From positions 496,001 to 560,000 of the forward strand of contig NZ_FWZU01000003.1 in assembly GCF_900177375.1 (NCBI RefSeq): a DNA stretch of 64,000 bases. The letters run 5' to 3'. Of the stretch, positions 36,173-45,867 are shown one piece after another; the first letter of the stretch is position 1; every line of letters starts with the position of its first letter. This DNA comes from Desulfovibrio gilichinskyi. Lineage in GTDB: Bacteria > Desulfobacterota > Desulfovibrionia > Desulfovibrionales > Desulfovibrionaceae. Under the pieces are notes generated by a model. That model saw only the letters and a program-made list of their open reading frames with translations, had not been told where the DNA came from and searched no databases. A program made the translations under genes and the position numbers.

Positions 36173-36250
36173 TTGTGTTGACTGTTTTAGAGGAAGAGAG
36201 AAAAGTGGTAGGGTGCAGTAAATAGTTTGAGCTTTGTTAAGTTGTATTTG

Positions 36251-36274
36251 TGTATCAAATGAGATACATTTTTT
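36251..36274 (+). promoter_or_regulatory. Palindrome in front of the antitoxin gene
   Basis: TGTATC (36251-36256) and GATACA (36263-36268) form a perfect inverted repeat with a 6-nt centre, directly followed by TTTTTTG and then the ribosome site GTGGAGG. It may be the autoregulatory operator of the RelB/DinJ protein, or a short intrinsic terminator. Confidence 0.45.
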
Positions 36275-36289
36275 GTGGAGGATAAAATT

Positions 36290-36589
36290 ATGCCGTCAAA
36301 ATCATCTATGATTCATGTCCGTGTTGATCCGGTTGTAAAGGCCGAAGCCGCAGAAGCTTTGTCAGGGGTGGGGCTTAGTCTTTCTGATGCGGTAAGAATT
36401 CTTCTAACCAGAATCGCAAAAGAGGGTGGTTTGCCCGCTGGACTTACTTGCAATCAGGAAGAGCATGACCGTTGGTTTAAGGCAAAAGTTCAGGCCGCAC
36501 TTGAAGATACCAGCCCGACAATTGCACACAGTCAGGTAATGGATGAGGCTGAACAGCTTTTGGCTACGCCATATCTGAAGCAGAAGTAA
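36290..36589 (+). CDS. RelB/DinJ-family antitoxin without adjacent toxin
   Basis: A ribbon-helix-helix antitoxin-like protein. The 99-aa product has the N-terminal DNA-binding strand SSMIHVRVDPVVKAEAAEAL and the helix with GLSLSDAVRILLTRIAKEGGLP, typical of DinJ, and ends with a C-terminal HSQVMDEAEQLLA segment that usually contacts the toxin. ATG 36290 follows GGAGGATAAAATT. The following 108 bp hold no toxin frame (RelE/YafQ) and the next gene is on the other strand, so this is an orphan. Confidence 0.85.
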   Translation: MPSKSSMIHVRVDPVVKAEAAEALSGVGLSLSDAVRILLTRIAKEGGLPAGLTCNQEEHDRWFKAKVQAALEDTSPTIAHSQVMDEAEQLLATPYLKQK

Positions 36590-36644
36590 GATTTAATAAT
36601 ATGAATTGTCTTTTGGTACGATACTCCCACCATATTAAAACCAA

Positions 36645-36680
36645 CAAAGCCCCCCTTGAAAATATCAAGAAGGGCTTAAT
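36645..36680. terminator. Terminator between the antitoxin and the ferritin-like gene
   Basis: AAGCCCCCCTTGA pairs imperfectly with TCAAGAAGGGCTT (about 36646-36658 and 36665-36677), followed by AATTTT on plus. It lies between convergent genes and could serve both. Confidence 0.65.
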
Positions 36681-36697
36681 TTTCCTAATACCGAAAA

Positions 36698-37156
36698 CTA
36701 CATGCTATCAATTTTGAGGGCATTTTTAGCGAGCTTAATTTTTTCACTTTGCTCCATTTCAAGGAGTCCCTGAAAAACTTCGCGGACATCGTCGGATATT
36801 TCATTCTGGAGTATCCCTTCATAGGTATCCAAGAGGCACTGATCAAAATCCACAGCAATTTTTATCACTTCTTGTGTCGACATGCCCGGGTCGAGCGTTG
36901 CGTCGAAAAACGGATTCAGGTCGCATTTTTTGTTAGCGAACATGAACCACGTATCAAGAATATGTTCTGAAATACCCTCTTCATATTCGTCTACAATTGC
37001 AGCCAGATTGTCATGGTGTCTGCTCATATAATCTAGAAGGATTTTAACCCTTTCTTTCTCAACCTTGTCGGATAAATTGTCGTAAAAATCACCCAGTTTT
37101 TTATGAAAAAATTTAGTCTGTTCAATTACATCTTTGGCAGTCTGGACTTGTGTCAT
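36698..37156 (-). CDS. Ferritin-like helical protein of unknown function, last gene of the nqr operon
   Basis: The 152-aa product is almost fully helical and acidic. Two segments look like halves of a ferritin/rubrerythrin-type bundle: EKERVKILLDYMSRHHDNLA with Glu and His-His, and LLEMEQSEKIKLAKNAL near the C-terminus with an ExxxxE pattern. Metal ligands cannot be assigned by eye. It starts ATGACACAAG at 37156 with AGGAGAAACACG upstream, only 18 bp after nqrM, so it is cotranscribed with the Na+-NQR genes. It may protect or supply iron for the complex, but that is inference. Confidence 0.55.
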   Translation of the reverse strand: MTQVQTAKDVIEQTKFFHKKLGDFYDNLSDKVEKERVKILLDYMSRHHDNLAAIVDEYEEGISEHILDTWFMFANKKCDLNPFFDATLDPGMSTQEVIKIAVDFDQCLLDTYEGILQNEISDDVREVFQGLLEMEQSEKIKLAKNALKIDSM

Positions 37157-37174
37157 CGTGTTTCTCCTGACCGG

Positions 37175-37375
37175 TTAGAGCGGTCTTATTGTATCCGTTT
37201 TATCGGTACATTTTTTGTCAAAGTCATACTTGCCGCATTTGCATCCTGATCCGTCCTCTGCTTGCAGTGAACCTCGGCAGGAGCCGCGGAGACAGCTGCG
37301 TTTGAAGATAACTCCGACAGCAAGACCTATGAAGGCAATGATGAAAATAACGGCAGTCAGCATCAGTGTTTGCAT
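37175..37375 (-). CDS. nqrM: (Na+)-NQR maturation protein NqrM
   Basis: NqrM (formerly DUF539) is needed to assemble the iron centre of Na+-NQR. The 66-aa product has one N-terminal membrane helix (about 5-24) and then the family's cysteine-rich tail, with Cys at 28, 33, 45, 47 and 56; the LRGSC motif is the recognisable signature. It follows apbE by 11 bp, the usual position. Confidence 0.9.
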   Translation of the reverse strand: MQTLMLTAVIFIIAFIGLAVGVIFKRSCLRGSCRGSLQAEDGSGCKCGKYDFDKKCTDKTDTIRPL

Positions 37376-37386
37376 GATATATATCC

Positions 37387-38421
37387 TCAGTTCAGTTTTT
37401 CATGTTTCGGGAAATTACCGGTTGCGGTTTCAACAAATCCATCCGCTGTTTTTACAATGAAAAATGCGGAAAGATTTTCTTTTTCAGCCAACTCGATACC
37501 CCGTTTAGGTCCAAGCACCGTCAGACCAGTAGCCAATGCGTCAGCGCGCGCGCAAGTGTCGGCCATAACGCTGACCGAGACGAGAGTGTGCGTAATCGGG
37601 CGGCCCGTCGTCGGGTCGAGAATATGGGAGTAGCGTTTACCGTTCACTTCAAAATAGTTGCGGTAATCGCCGGATGTAGCCATAGCTTTGTCGGTGAAAG
37701 CAATAACGGCCTGAACCGCGCGTTCCATACTGACAGGTTTTTCCACAGCAATACGCCACGGTCCGCCATTCGGTTTTTTGCCCTCAGCTCTGATTTCTCC
37801 GCCTATTTCTACCATGAAGCTTTTTATATTCTGACTCGCAAGCCAATTGCTTACGGCGTCCACGCAGTAACCTTTGGCTATGGCAGCCAGATCAATGGTA
37901 ATGGTCGGCTTGAGCTTTTTCAGCTGCGGCGGATCAGTGCTGACTTCAACAAACTTAGATCCTACATTGCTCAGTCTTTCCTTGATCTCGGCATCACTTG
38001 GAACAACATCGGTCTGTTTGTCAGGGCCGAATCCCCATAAGTTAACCAGTGGAGCGACAGTTATATCGAAAGCTCCGTCAGTCATGCGGTTGATATCTTT
38101 AGCCGTCTTGACGACTTCGGCTAATTCTTTGGATACTGGGAACCAGTCAGGTCCCTTATAAGTGTTAAATTGCGACAATTCTGAATCCGGTTTGAACAGA
38201 GACATTGCCGAGTTAACTTTTCCCACAACCTGCTCAATGCCTTTATTCAAGGACTCAACCGATAAATTGTCAGGAAGGTCATAAATCACGATGGAGTACA
38301 TCGTGCCAAGGGCTTTTCCCTTAAGTTGAACGGGTTTGGATTCGCCGCCGCACCCACCTAAGATGAGTGTCAGAATGAGTAATCCGGTGAATTTTTTAAG
38401 CGACCCCGAAAACCACTTCAT
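37387..38421 (-). CDS. apbE: FAD:protein FMN transferase ApbE
   Basis: ApbE attaches FMN covalently to threonines of NqrB and NqrC. The 344-aa product has a lipoprotein signal (LGGC, Cys about 24), GTMYSIVIYD, the FDITVAPLVNLWGFG motif, IDLAAIAKGYCVDAV, the GGEIRAEG motif and the C-terminal HILDPTTGRPI motif. The start at 38421 (MKWFSGSLKK) follows AAGGATAAG. It directly follows nqrF in the operon. Confidence 0.96.
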   Translation of the reverse strand: MKWFSGSLKKFTGLLILTLILGGCGGESKPVQLKGKALGTMYSIVIYDLPDNLSVESLNKGIEQVVGKVNSAMSLFKPDSELSQFNTYKGPDWFPVSKELAEVVKTAKDINRMTDGAFDITVAPLVNLWGFGPDKQTDVVPSDAEIKERLSNVGSKFVEVSTDPPQLKKLKPTITIDLAAIAKGYCVDAVSNWLASQNIKSFMVEIGGEIRAEGKKPNGGPWRIAVEKPVSMERAVQAVIAFTDKAMATSGDYRNYFEVNGKRYSHILDPTTGRPITHTLVSVSVMADTCARADALATGLTVLGPKRGIELAEKENLSAFFIVKTADGFVETATGNFPKHEKLN

Positions 38422-38538
38422 ATATCTTATCCTTGTAATATGAACCGCAAAGGGCAATTTATCTGTTTGTTTTAAAGTGCTCGCGGCCGGAAAGAATCTT
38501 TCCGGCCCGAGCCTTTTTCTGTATCAGCTTCAGCCTGA

Positions 38539-39765
38539 TTAGGCTCCGAAGTTATCGTACATAATGTTTTCTTTTTCTACGCCTTGAGCGATGAGCATGT
38601 TTTCCACCGCAGACGCCATCATCGGTGGTCCGCACATGTAGAATTCACAATCTTCAGGAGCTTGATGGCTCTTGATATAGTTCTCGAAAAGAACGTTGTG
38701 GATGAATCCTGTGTATCCTGTCCAGTTGTCTTCCGGTTGCGGATCGGACAAGGCTACATGCCAAGTGAAGTTCGGGAACTCTTCGGCAAGTTGGTTAAAC
38801 TCTTCTACGTAGAACATTTCACGCAAACTGCGAGCACCGTACCAGAAACTGATTTTACGCTTCGTACCTAACCGTCTCAATTGATCGAAGATGTGCGAAC
38901 GCATGGGAGCCATACCCGCGCCACCGCCGATGAAGATCATTTCAGAGTCCGTATCACGGGCGAAGAATTCGCCGTAAGGACCGGAAATGGTGACTTTATC
39001 ACCCGGTTTAAGGCTGTATATGTACGAAGACATCTGTCCGGGAGGAGCGTCAGGAGCAAATGGAGGAGGCGGACAAACACGGACGTTAAGCATTATGATG
39101 CCTTTTTCATCGGGGTAGTTGGCCATTGAATATGCACGCACAATGGGCTCTTTGACCACCGAAGTGTAACGCCACAGGTTGAATTTATCCCAGTCTCCCT
39201 TAAACTGTTCGCCTACTTCAAAATCCTTGTAGTGAACGGTATGAGCAGGAGCTTCAATCTGAATGTAACCTCCTGCACGGAAGTCGACACTTTCCCCTTC
39301 GGGAAGTTGAATTGTGAATTCTTTGATGAATGTAGCGCGCGGAATATTGGATTTAACCGTACATTCCCACTTTTTGATATCAAAGATTTCGGCCGGAACC
39401 TGAATTTTCATATCCTGTTTAACATTCACCTGACAGGCGAGGCGAGTCCCTTCACGGGCTTCACGCTTGCTTACATGTGCGGTTTCTGTCGGCAGTATGT
39501 CTCCACCGCCGGAATGGACAAGACATTTACACTGACCGCAGGAACCACCGCCTCCGCAGGCGGATGGAACATATATTTCCTTTTCAGCCAATGCGTTAAG
39601 GAGTTTTGTCCCGGGTCTGACCGCAATGGACTTTTTCGGGTCTCCGTTAATTTCAATGTTAACCTCTCCGCTCGGGACAAGTTTGGCCCGGGCGAGCAGG
39701 ATGAACACGCACAGCGCAAGAACTACGCCGGTAAACATCACTACACCGAGTATTATTTCAACCAT
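38539..39765 (-). CDS. nqrF: Na+-NQR subunit F
   Basis: NqrF is the NADH-oxidising subunit of the sodium pump, carrying FAD and a [2Fe-2S] cluster. The 408-aa product has an N-terminal membrane helix (about 5-25), a plant-type ferredoxin domain with Cys70, Cys76, Cys79 and Cys111 in the pattern known from Vibrio, then an FNR-like domain with [10 protein letters not shown] (FAD binding) and [17 protein letters not shown] (NADH binding), ending in GA. This pins the cluster as Nqr and not Rnf. Confidence 0.98.
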   Translation of the reverse strand: MVEIILGVVMFTGVVLALCVFILLARAKLVPSGEVNIEINGDPKKSIAVRPGTKLLNALAEKEIYVPSACGGGGSCGQCKCLVHSGGGDILPTETAHVSKREAREGTRLACQVNVKQDMKIQVPAEIFDIKKWECTVKSNIPRATFIKEFTIQLPEGESVDFRAGGYIQIEAPAHTVHYKDFEVGEQFKGDWDKFNLWRYTSVVKEPIVRAYSMANYPDEKGIIMLNVRVCPPPPFAPDAPPGQMSSYIYSLKPGDKVTISGPYGEFFARDTDSEMIFIGGGAGMAPMRSHIFDQLRRLGTKRKISFWYGARSLREMFYVEEFNQLAEEFPNFTWHVALSDPQPEDNWTGYTGFIHNVLFENYIKSHQAPEDCEFYMCGPPMMASAVENMLIAQGVEKENIMYDNFGA

Positions 39766-39829
39766 GGTTCTTCACTTCCCATAGTTTGATGGTTCGTAAA
39801 TAAAAAGGCGCAAGCAGCAACCTTTGCAA

Positions 39830-40438
39830 CTACATCTGTATTCCTGAAAATGACAGAAATCCGAATGACATAAGACCGACCACGATAAACGTGATGCCCA
39901 GTCCCTGAAGTCCTTCAGGTACATTCGAATATTTCATTTTCTCGCGGATACCGGCCAGAACAACTATGGCAAGTGCCCAGCCGATGCCGGAACCGAAACC
40001 GAAGGTAAGGGATTCTGCAAAGTTGTAATCACGTTCCACCATAAATAGAGAAGCTCCCAAAATGGCGCAGTTAACAGTGATCAGGGGCAAAAATATGCCC
40101 AGAGCATTGTAAAGAGACGGTACATATTTATCGAGAGCCATTTCCATAATTTGAACGATAGCTGCGATAACTCCTATGTATGAAATCAGACCGACAAACG
40201 TGAGGTCCACGTTGCCGAATCCGGCCCATGCGAGAGCTCCTTCACGCAGGAAGTAGTTGTAAAGCAGGTTATTGACCGGAACTGTGATCGTCATGACCAC
40301 AACAACAGCCACGCCCAGTCCTAGAGCAGTTGCCACCTTTTTGGACACTGCCAGAAAGGTGCACATGCCAAGGAAGAAGGCCAGTGCCATATTTTCGATA
40401 AAAATCGATTTGACAAAGATATTAAGTAGATGTTCCAC
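39830..40438 (-). CDS. nqrE: Na+-NQR subunit E
   Basis: NqrE is a six-helix membrane subunit. The 202-aa product has cysteines at 26 ([10 protein letters not shown]) and 124 (TVNCAILG), the positions that with NqrD hold the intramembrane iron centre of the pump. The gap to nqrD is 11 bp. Confidence 0.95.
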   Translation of the reverse strand: MEHLLNIFVKSIFIENMALAFFLGMCTFLAVSKKVATALGLGVAVVVVMTITVPVNNLLYNYFLREGALAWAGFGNVDLTFVGLISYIGVIAAIVQIMEMALDKYVPSLYNALGIFLPLITVNCAILGASLFMVERDYNFAESLTFGFGSGIGWALAIVVLAGIREKMKYSNVPEGLQGLGITFIVVGLMSFGFLSFSGIQM

Positions 40439-40449
40439 GGCTCACTCCT

Positions 40450-41070
40450 TTATGGCTTAGCGTTTTTACGCTTTTCGTAAGCATTCACGGACCAGATGAG
40501 CAATCCGATAATGAAGAACGCACTCGGGGGTAGAAGCATGAGTCCGTTCGGTTCGTACCAGCCGCCTTCAGACGTTAGTTTGAACACGCTAAGCCCGAAT
40601 AGTTTGCCTGAGCCTAATAACTCGCGAAGAAAAGCCACGATAAGAAGAACTAGACCATATCCTAAACCGTTACCGAGACCGTCGGCAAAGCTCAGACTTG
40701 GCGGATTCTTCATGGCATATGCTTCAGCTCGTCCCATGACGATGCAGTTAGTTATGATAAGTCCGACGAACACGGACAGCTGTTTGCTGATTCCGTAGGC
40801 AAACGCTTTAAGAAACTGATCAACTATGATGACCAGTGTAGCAATGATGGTCATCATGACGATAATGCGGATGCTTGAAGGAATGTGTTTACGGATAGAA
40901 CTGATCGACATGTTTGAGGCTGCCGTAACAAAAGTTACAGCAAGACTCATAACGAACGCCGTCTCAAGTTTGGTGGTAACGGCCAGCGCTGAACAAATCC
41001 CGAGGATCTGAACGGCGATGGGGTTGTCCTCCAGAAGCGGTTTGAGCAAAACTTCTCTGAATTTAGCCAT
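40450..41070 (-). CDS. nqrD: Na+-NQR subunit D
   Basis: NqrD is the six-helix partner of NqrE. The 206-aa product starts [13 protein letters not shown] and has cysteines at 26 (ILGICSALA) and 109 (IITNCIVMG), matching the iron-centre ligands. ATG 41070 is favoured over GTG 41079 because GGAAGG lies at a good distance; it overlaps the nqrC end by 8 bp. Confidence 0.95.
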   Translation of the reverse strand: MAKFREVLLKPLLEDNPIAVQILGICSALAVTTKLETAFVMSLAVTFVTAASNMSISSIRKHIPSSIRIIVMMTIIATLVIIVDQFLKAFAYGISKQLSVFVGLIITNCIVMGRAEAYAMKNPPSLSFADGLGNGLGYGLVLLIVAFLRELLGSGKLFGLSVFKLTSEGGWYEPNGLMLLPPSAFFIIGLLIWSVNAYEKRKNAKP

Positions 41071-41842
41071 TTTGATCACCTTCCTCTATAGCCAGTTGCT
41101 TCAGGTAGAGTTCAAATCCACCTTCGCCCAGCCAGTAATGCACCAGATTGGTAACACCACGTGATGTCAGCGTGGCTCCTGCCAGTCCATCTACTTCGTG
41201 TGCGGCCATTGGGTCAGCGGGGTTGACCGTCCCTTTAATAACGTCAAGAACAGGTTCGCCCTTGTCGTTATAAACCTTTTTGTCTATCCACTTCGCTTTC
41301 CAGTTAGGATTGTCAACTTCTCCGCCGAGTCCAGGAGTTTCACCGTGTTCATAAAAACCGAAGCTTTTTACGGTGGTTAAGTCAGGAGCAAGAGCTATGA
41401 AGCCATACATGGTCGACCATAACCCTTTGCCGTGGATAGGCAGGATCACACGTTTAAGGGTTTTACCGTCTTTAAGCAGATAGACATTGGCATATTTGGA
41501 ACGGTGTCCGATGCCTGCCTGATCTCCGCCGGATGGAATGATGATACTTGATGCCGGGTCTTTGGCGGCTTTACGCTGATCAAAGGTGTCCGCATTTATG
41601 TCCACATATTTACCGGTAGATAAGTCAACAACTTTGGATTCGATCTGTTTATATAGTTCGGCAACCGGAACATCTTTATTGTAGATGCCGGCAGCTTTCA
41701 GAATGTTTTCTTTGCGCGCCAGAGATTTGTTTTCTTCCTGAATGGATTTCAAACCTACTGCTGCCGCTGATACCAGAAGCGAGCAGACGAGGCACAGAGA
41801 AAACGCCACAACAAATACTTTTTTCGTTGAATCGTTAGACAC
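41063..41842 (-). CDS. nqrC: Na+-NQR subunit C
   Basis: NqrC carries a covalent FMN. The 259-aa product has an N-terminal membrane helix (about 7-30), a periplasmic FMN-binding domain, and the flavinylation site [10 protein letters not shown] (acceptor T224). Vibrio-type NqrC reads DGLSGAT; the Ser is Ala here, a position described as less strictly conserved in the ApbE motif. It overlaps nqrB by 8 bp. Confidence 0.96.
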   Translation of the reverse strand: MSNDSTKKVFVVAFSLCLVCSLLVSAAAVGLKSIQEENKSLARKENILKAAGIYNKDVPVAELYKQIESKVVDLSTGKYVDINADTFDQRKAAKDPASSIIIPSGGDQAGIGHRSKYANVYLLKDGKTLKRVILPIHGKGLWSTMYGFIALAPDLTTVKSFGFYEHGETPGLGGEVDNPNWKAKWIDKKVYNDKGEPVLDVIKGTVNPADPMAAHEVDGLAGATLTSRGVTNLVHYWLGEGGFELYLKQLAIEEGDQNG

Positions 41843-43034
41843 TGCGCACCTTCCTTCGCTTGATATTACCCCTCATGACAAAGTGGTCGATGATCGGAGC
41901 AAACACGTTACCGAAGAGGATCGCCAGCATGACACCTTCGGGGTAGGCCGGATTGACCGTACGTATCAGAATAATCATGATCCCGATAAGTGCCCCGTAA
42001 TAGTATTGTCCTTTCGGAGTCATGGACGAGGATACCGGATCAGTTGCCATGTATACCATACCGAAGGCTAAACCACCCATGACCAGATGCCACAGAGGGC
42101 TGATCGTCATCATCGGGTTGGTTGCGCTTCCTATTGTATTGAACACAATCGCTACAACAGAAGCTCCGGCAAGTATGGAGATCATGATACGCCACGAGGC
42201 AATACCTGTTATGATCAGAACGACTGCTCCGATAAGACACGCAAGTGTTGAAGTTTCGCCGATTGAACCCGGGATGGTTCCGATAAAGCAGTCCCACCAT
42301 GAGTATTTGGCCATGACTGCCGTTATGCCTCCGCCTGAAGCAAGAGCCAGCGGAGTCGCGCCTGAGTATCCATCAACGGCAACCCATGCTGCGTTGCCGG
42401 AGATGTGAGCAGGATAGGCAAAAAACAGGAACGCACGGGCCAGAAGTGCCGGGTTAAGGATGTTTTTTCCTGTGCCTCCGAATATTTCTTTACCGATAAC
42501 TACACCGAAGCTTGTAGCCAGAGCCACCTGCCACAGCGGAATATTAGGTGGAAGAATGAGCGGAATGAGCGATCCCGTAACGAGGAATCCTTCGTTAATT
42601 TCATGTTTGCGGACAACTGCAAAAAGCGTTTCCCAAAAACCGCCTACAATATTGCAGACAATATAAATCGGGAAAAAGTAGAGTGCTCCGAGAATGACAT
42701 TGGCTCCGAAGTTTTCCGGATTTGCCGCAAGTCCTAAAAGCTTCATCACACTCCAACGCCAACCTGTTCCTGCTTCAAGTCCGAGTGCTGAAAGTGCAGT
42801 ATTAGCCTGATATCCCGTATTCCACATAGCCATGTAAAAACATGGAATGAGAGCGAAAACCACGGTGATCATTACTCGTTTGAGATCAATGGCATCGCGG
42901 ACGTGAGGGGCTCCTGAACTTGTTTCACTTGGCGTAAGCATAAAGGTGTCTATCATTTCGTAGAGCGGGTAGTACTTTTTGTACTTTCCGTCTCCGGTGA
43001 CAGCACTGTGTATTTTTTTAAGCAAAGTTCCCAT
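41835..43034 (-). CDS. nqrB: Na+-NQR subunit B
   Basis: NqrB is the main membrane subunit, with about ten helices; it carries covalent FMN and riboflavin and contains the sodium pathway and quinone site. The 399-aa product has the flavinylation motif [10 protein letters not shown] (acceptor T227), the [22 protein letters not shown] segment, and a [21 protein letters not shown]-terminus. It starts 5 nt after nqrA. Confidence 0.97.
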   Translation of the reverse strand: MGTLLKKIHSAVTGDGKYKKYYPLYEMIDTFMLTPSETSSGAPHVRDAIDLKRVMITVVFALIPCFYMAMWNTGYQANTALSALGLEAGTGWRWSVMKLLGLAANPENFGANVILGALYFFPIYIVCNIVGGFWETLFAVVRKHEINEGFLVTGSLIPLILPPNIPLWQVALATSFGVVIGKEIFGGTGKNILNPALLARAFLFFAYPAHISGNAAWVAVDGYSGATPLALASGGGITAVMAKYSWWDCFIGTIPGSIGETSTLACLIGAVVLIITGIASWRIMISILAGASVVAIVFNTIGSATNPMMTISPLWHLVMGGLAFGMVYMATDPVSSSMTPKGQYYYGALIGIMIILIRTVNPAYPEGVMLAILFGNVFAPIIDHFVMRGNIKRRKVRSV

Positions 43035-43039
43035 AATTC

Positions 43040-44383
43040 TTATCCTTCCTTCTCGATAAGAGTGAGGACTTCGCGCAGCATGAACCCGAAATCGTTCTTG
43101 CCGCAGTCCACAAAGGACAACAGGGCGAGGTCTTCCTCATCGAGTTCCAGACAGCCGAGTGCCTGAGCTTCATCCGTGTCCATAACAGCCATCGCTCTTA
43201 CAAGATACGTCGGCAGGATATCCAGCGGCATGACCTCGTCAAACGCTCCAGTGGGGAAAATAGCTCTCGCGCTTCCGCCTAATAGTGTATTCAGAGCAAA
43301 CTTTTTCCCTTTTGTACAAAATGCTGACAAATACACTGATTTTGCAGAGAACTTGTTGAGTCCCAGTCCCAGCCAACCCAGAAACTCGCGCTTACCGCCT
43401 TCGGCAATTGCTGTAATCTGGTTATGGAAGCGACCAAGAAAACCAAGCGGTCCTTCCGCTTTAAAGCCGGAAAGGACTGACCCTGAAACTATACGGACTT
43501 CGCCTTTAAGGATTTTTCCAGAAAGCACTTCGCCCATGCAGGCGCCCATTCTTGTCTTCAGGATACACGGACGTTTAACCATAGGGCCGCCGAGAGCTAT
43601 GAAACGTTCTGTAGCAAGCCTGCCGGTGATGAAAAGCTTGCCGATAGCAATGACGTCTTGATAACCAAGGTGCCAAACTGTTTTTCCAGGACCCACTGGG
43701 TCAATAAAATGAATGTGAGTTCCTGCCAGACCTGCAGGGTGAGGTCCCGAAAAGAGCTGGGTTTTCACTTCTTGTAGAAGCGGTAGAGCTTTGCCGTCTG
43801 CCGCGCAGACATTGACATCGCCTTTGGTCAGCCTGGTTAGGATACGAAGACCGTCAAGCCATGCTTCAGATTCTTGCCAGATGATCGGAGTTGGGTCAGC
43901 GGACAGCGGATTGGTATCCATCGCCGTTACAAAAATGGAATGCGGAACAGAATCTATTTCCGGAGTTTTGCTGAAAGGGCGTGTGCGAAACGCGGTCCAC
44001 ATGCCGGATGTTACGAGGTTATCTACTACTTTTTGGCGATCAAGGCTGAGCAGCTTATCCGAACTGTATTTCGGAAATTCAACTTCTCCGGCTGTTTCAT
44101 CAAGTTCAATGACAACAGACTGCAAAAGCCGACGGTCACCTCTGTTGATGGCGATAATCTTACCGGATCCGGGAGCCGTGAAGATTACACCTTCGGTTTT
44201 TTTGTCTTTAAAGATAGCTTGGCCAAGTTTGACCGTATCCCCTACTGCAACGGACATACTCGGTTTCATGCCGACATAGTCGCAACCGAGCACCGCTACA
44301 GTTTTAGGAGGACTTTCCTCGAATAATTCCAACTCAGGTTCACCCGAGATAGGAATGTCGAGTCCTTTCTTGAGTTTTATCAT
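43040..44383 (-). CDS. nqrA: Na+-NQR subunit A
   Basis: NqrA is the soluble cytoplasmic subunit that binds ubiquinone or menaquinone. The 447-aa product begins [14 protein letters not shown], as orthologs do, with the barrel-sandwich [14 protein letters not shown] and [12 protein letters not shown]. It is the first gene of the operon. It differs from RnfC by lacking any CxxCxxCxxxC iron-sulfur motif, which supports Nqr. Confidence 0.96.
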   Translation of the reverse strand: MIKLKKGLDIPISGEPELELFEESPPKTVAVLGCDYVGMKPSMSVAVGDTVKLGQAIFKDKKTEGVIFTAPGSGKIIAINRGDRRLLQSVVIELDETAGEVEFPKYSSDKLLSLDRQKVVDNLVTSGMWTAFRTRPFSKTPEIDSVPHSIFVTAMDTNPLSADPTPIIWQESEAWLDGLRILTRLTKGDVNVCAADGKALPLLQEVKTQLFSGPHPAGLAGTHIHFIDPVGPGKTVWHLGYQDVIAIGKLFITGRLATERFIALGGPMVKRPCILKTRMGACMGEVLSGKILKGEVRIVSGSVLSGFKAEGPLGFLGRFHNQITAIAEGGKREFLGWLGLGLNKFSAKSVYLSAFCTKGKKFALNTLLGGSARAIFPTGAFDEVMPLDILPTYLVRAMAVMDTDEAQALGCLELDEEDLALLSFVDCGKNDFGFMLREVLTLIEKEG

Positions 44384-44447
44384 AAAGAGTACACCTTATC
44401 CCTATAAGCTTTTACGGACAGTAATTTGGGTGCAACGAAGCAATACA

Positions 44448-44557
44448 CTTAGGCATTTGTGCCTTAGCGCATCCTGAGAAGGGCGGGTTTAAATCTTGAC
44501 AATTTCCGGTGCGCACATGAGGAAGCTCTGGTTTGAGCAGGAAAAGGCACGGAAATT
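44448..44557 (-). promoter_or_regulatory. Structured nqr leader
   Basis: The 5' untranslated region of about 200 nt holds two inverted repeats: GCACGGAAATT (44547-44557) pairs with AATTTCCGGTGC (44501-44512) around one bulge, enclosing a small GCTC/GAGC hairpin; and CTTAGGCA (44448-44455) pairs with TGCCTTAG (44460-44467) with one mismatch. It is longer than needed for translation. No known riboswitch class is recognised. Confidence 0.35.
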
Positions 44558-44584
44558 TTTTTGCGTTGGACTTATTACGTAACC

Positions 44585-44617
44585 GTTATACTATAACTCG
44601 TCAACCGCTTGTGTAAA
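44585..44617 (-). promoter_or_regulatory. nqr promoter with overlapping palindrome
   Basis: On the minus strand TTTACA (44612-44617) and TATAGT (44590-44595) have 16-nt spacing, a good sigma-70-type match. A perfect 13-nt palindrome, GTTATA-C-TATAAC (44585-44597), covers the -10 box, so a repressor could act here. The start would be near 44583. Confidence 0.6.
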
Positions 44618-44658
44618 TTTTCTCAATATGTGGTCAGAAATAGAGTTAACTGAGTAAA

Positions 44659-45867
44659 TCAGTCTGCATACATTTTTTTGCTCATTATCACGAAAGTGGG
44701 CAGAAGGCACAATCCGCTGAAAAGCGCACTCAGCTCAAAAGCATCAGTCATACTTCCATTTTCTGCGGCGAATCCGGCGAGGCTTGGACCGATAACAAAT
44801 CCTAGATTGGCTGCTCCGAGAAATATTCCCATGATGGACCCTTTCGCAGATCCCATATCAGCAGCCAGGGACATGGAAGCAGGCAGTGAAAGAGCTGACC
44901 CGAGACCCATTGTCACCGCAAGGCATGCAAATCCCCACATGGGCAGAGACAGGCCGAAGCCGAACAGACAGGCTGCACATATGCCCATGCCTAAAAATGT
45001 CAGCCCTGTTTTATCACGTATGTCAGCCCACCTGCTGGTCAAAGGCATGCCTAAAATGATGGCAATATTGGGAAGCGCGAAAAGAATTCCTGCAATAATT
45101 CCGCTAAGTCCGAACCGTTCGTTGATGAGCCGTGGCAAAAAAGTAATGATCACCGATGATCCTACGGTTCTCCCCATGACCGCTAACAGCAGGGCCAGAA
45201 AGTTCAGGTTGCGCCATGGCGCTCCTGTTTTTACAGATTTTGCCATTGTTGAATGAATAGGTGAAGTCGCTTTAGCACGAATGAAAAAAAGAAAAGTAAA
45301 TCCCATCCCGATACCTGGTAGTGCAAGAGACAACGGCCCTATACCTTTTTGAATATTTATGGCCAAGCCTCCGGCTAACGGGCCGAGAATAAGAGCTGTA
45401 TATAAGCAGGTATTGTAGGCTCCGAATAATCGGCCACGTTTATTTTTAGGTACACATCCTCCTAAAAGGGACATGGTTACGGGTTTTACTATGCCTGAGC
45501 AAAATCCTAAGCAAATCTGAATAATACCAAGTGTCTCTGGGGATTGGGAGAATGAATAAAGAGCGGGGATAAAAGTTCCGGCTCCAGTCGCCGCAAGAAG
45601 GAGCGGGATAGGACCGACAAAATCCGCACCGTAACCGGCAAGAGGCGCAAGGATCAGGCGGGCAAGGAAGTATCCTGAAAACGCAAGTCCGAGCCATGCA
45701 GGGGAAAGCCCTGAAGACTGGGCGTTGACAGACATGGCAAACGTGAAAGCTCCAACTCCGAAAGTTGAAAAAAAAGCTGCCCCGAGAACTGCTTGAGCCG
45801 TTTGTTTTTCACCCTTGGAACATCCCAATAAACTTTCACGCCAGAAAAAATCGAATTTTAGTTTCAC
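44659..45867 (-). CDS. MFS transporter of unknown substrate
   Basis: The 402-aa product is a 12-helix major facilitator. The first half has FSGYFLARLILAPLAGYGADFVGP (loop 2-3 motif), the second a similar repeat with SRWADIRDKTGL. Neighbours give no substrate hint: nqrA lies upstream in the chromosome, and a 0.9-kb gap lies ahead. AGGATATTTC precedes the ATG. Confidence 0.82.
   Translation of the reverse strand: MKLKFDFFWRESLLGCSKGEKQTAQAVLGAAFFSTFGVGAFTFAMSVNAQSSGLSPAWLGLAFSGYFLARLILAPLAGYGADFVGPIPLLLAATGAGTFIPALYSFSQSPETLGIIQICLGFCSGIVKPVTMSLLGGCVPKNKRGRLFGAYNTCLYTALILGPLAGGLAINIQKGIGPLSLALPGIGMGFTFLFFIRAKATSPIHSTMAKSVKTGAPWRNLNFLALLLAVMGRTVGSSVIITFLPRLINERFGLSGIIAGILFALPNIAIILGMPLTSRWADIRDKTGLTFLGMGICAACLFGFGLSLPMWGFACLAVTMGLGSALSLPASMSLAADMGSAKGSIMGIFLGAANLGFVIGPSLAGFAAENGSMTDAFELSALFSGLCLLPTFVIMSKKMYAD

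Noticed and set aside
36698-44383. Rnf complex (rnfCDGEAB) as an alternative reading
   Set aside because: The A subunit lacks iron-sulfur motifs, and the F subunit has the NADH- and FAD-binding domains with the Cys70/76/79/111 ferredoxin pattern; NqrM is present. It is Nqr.
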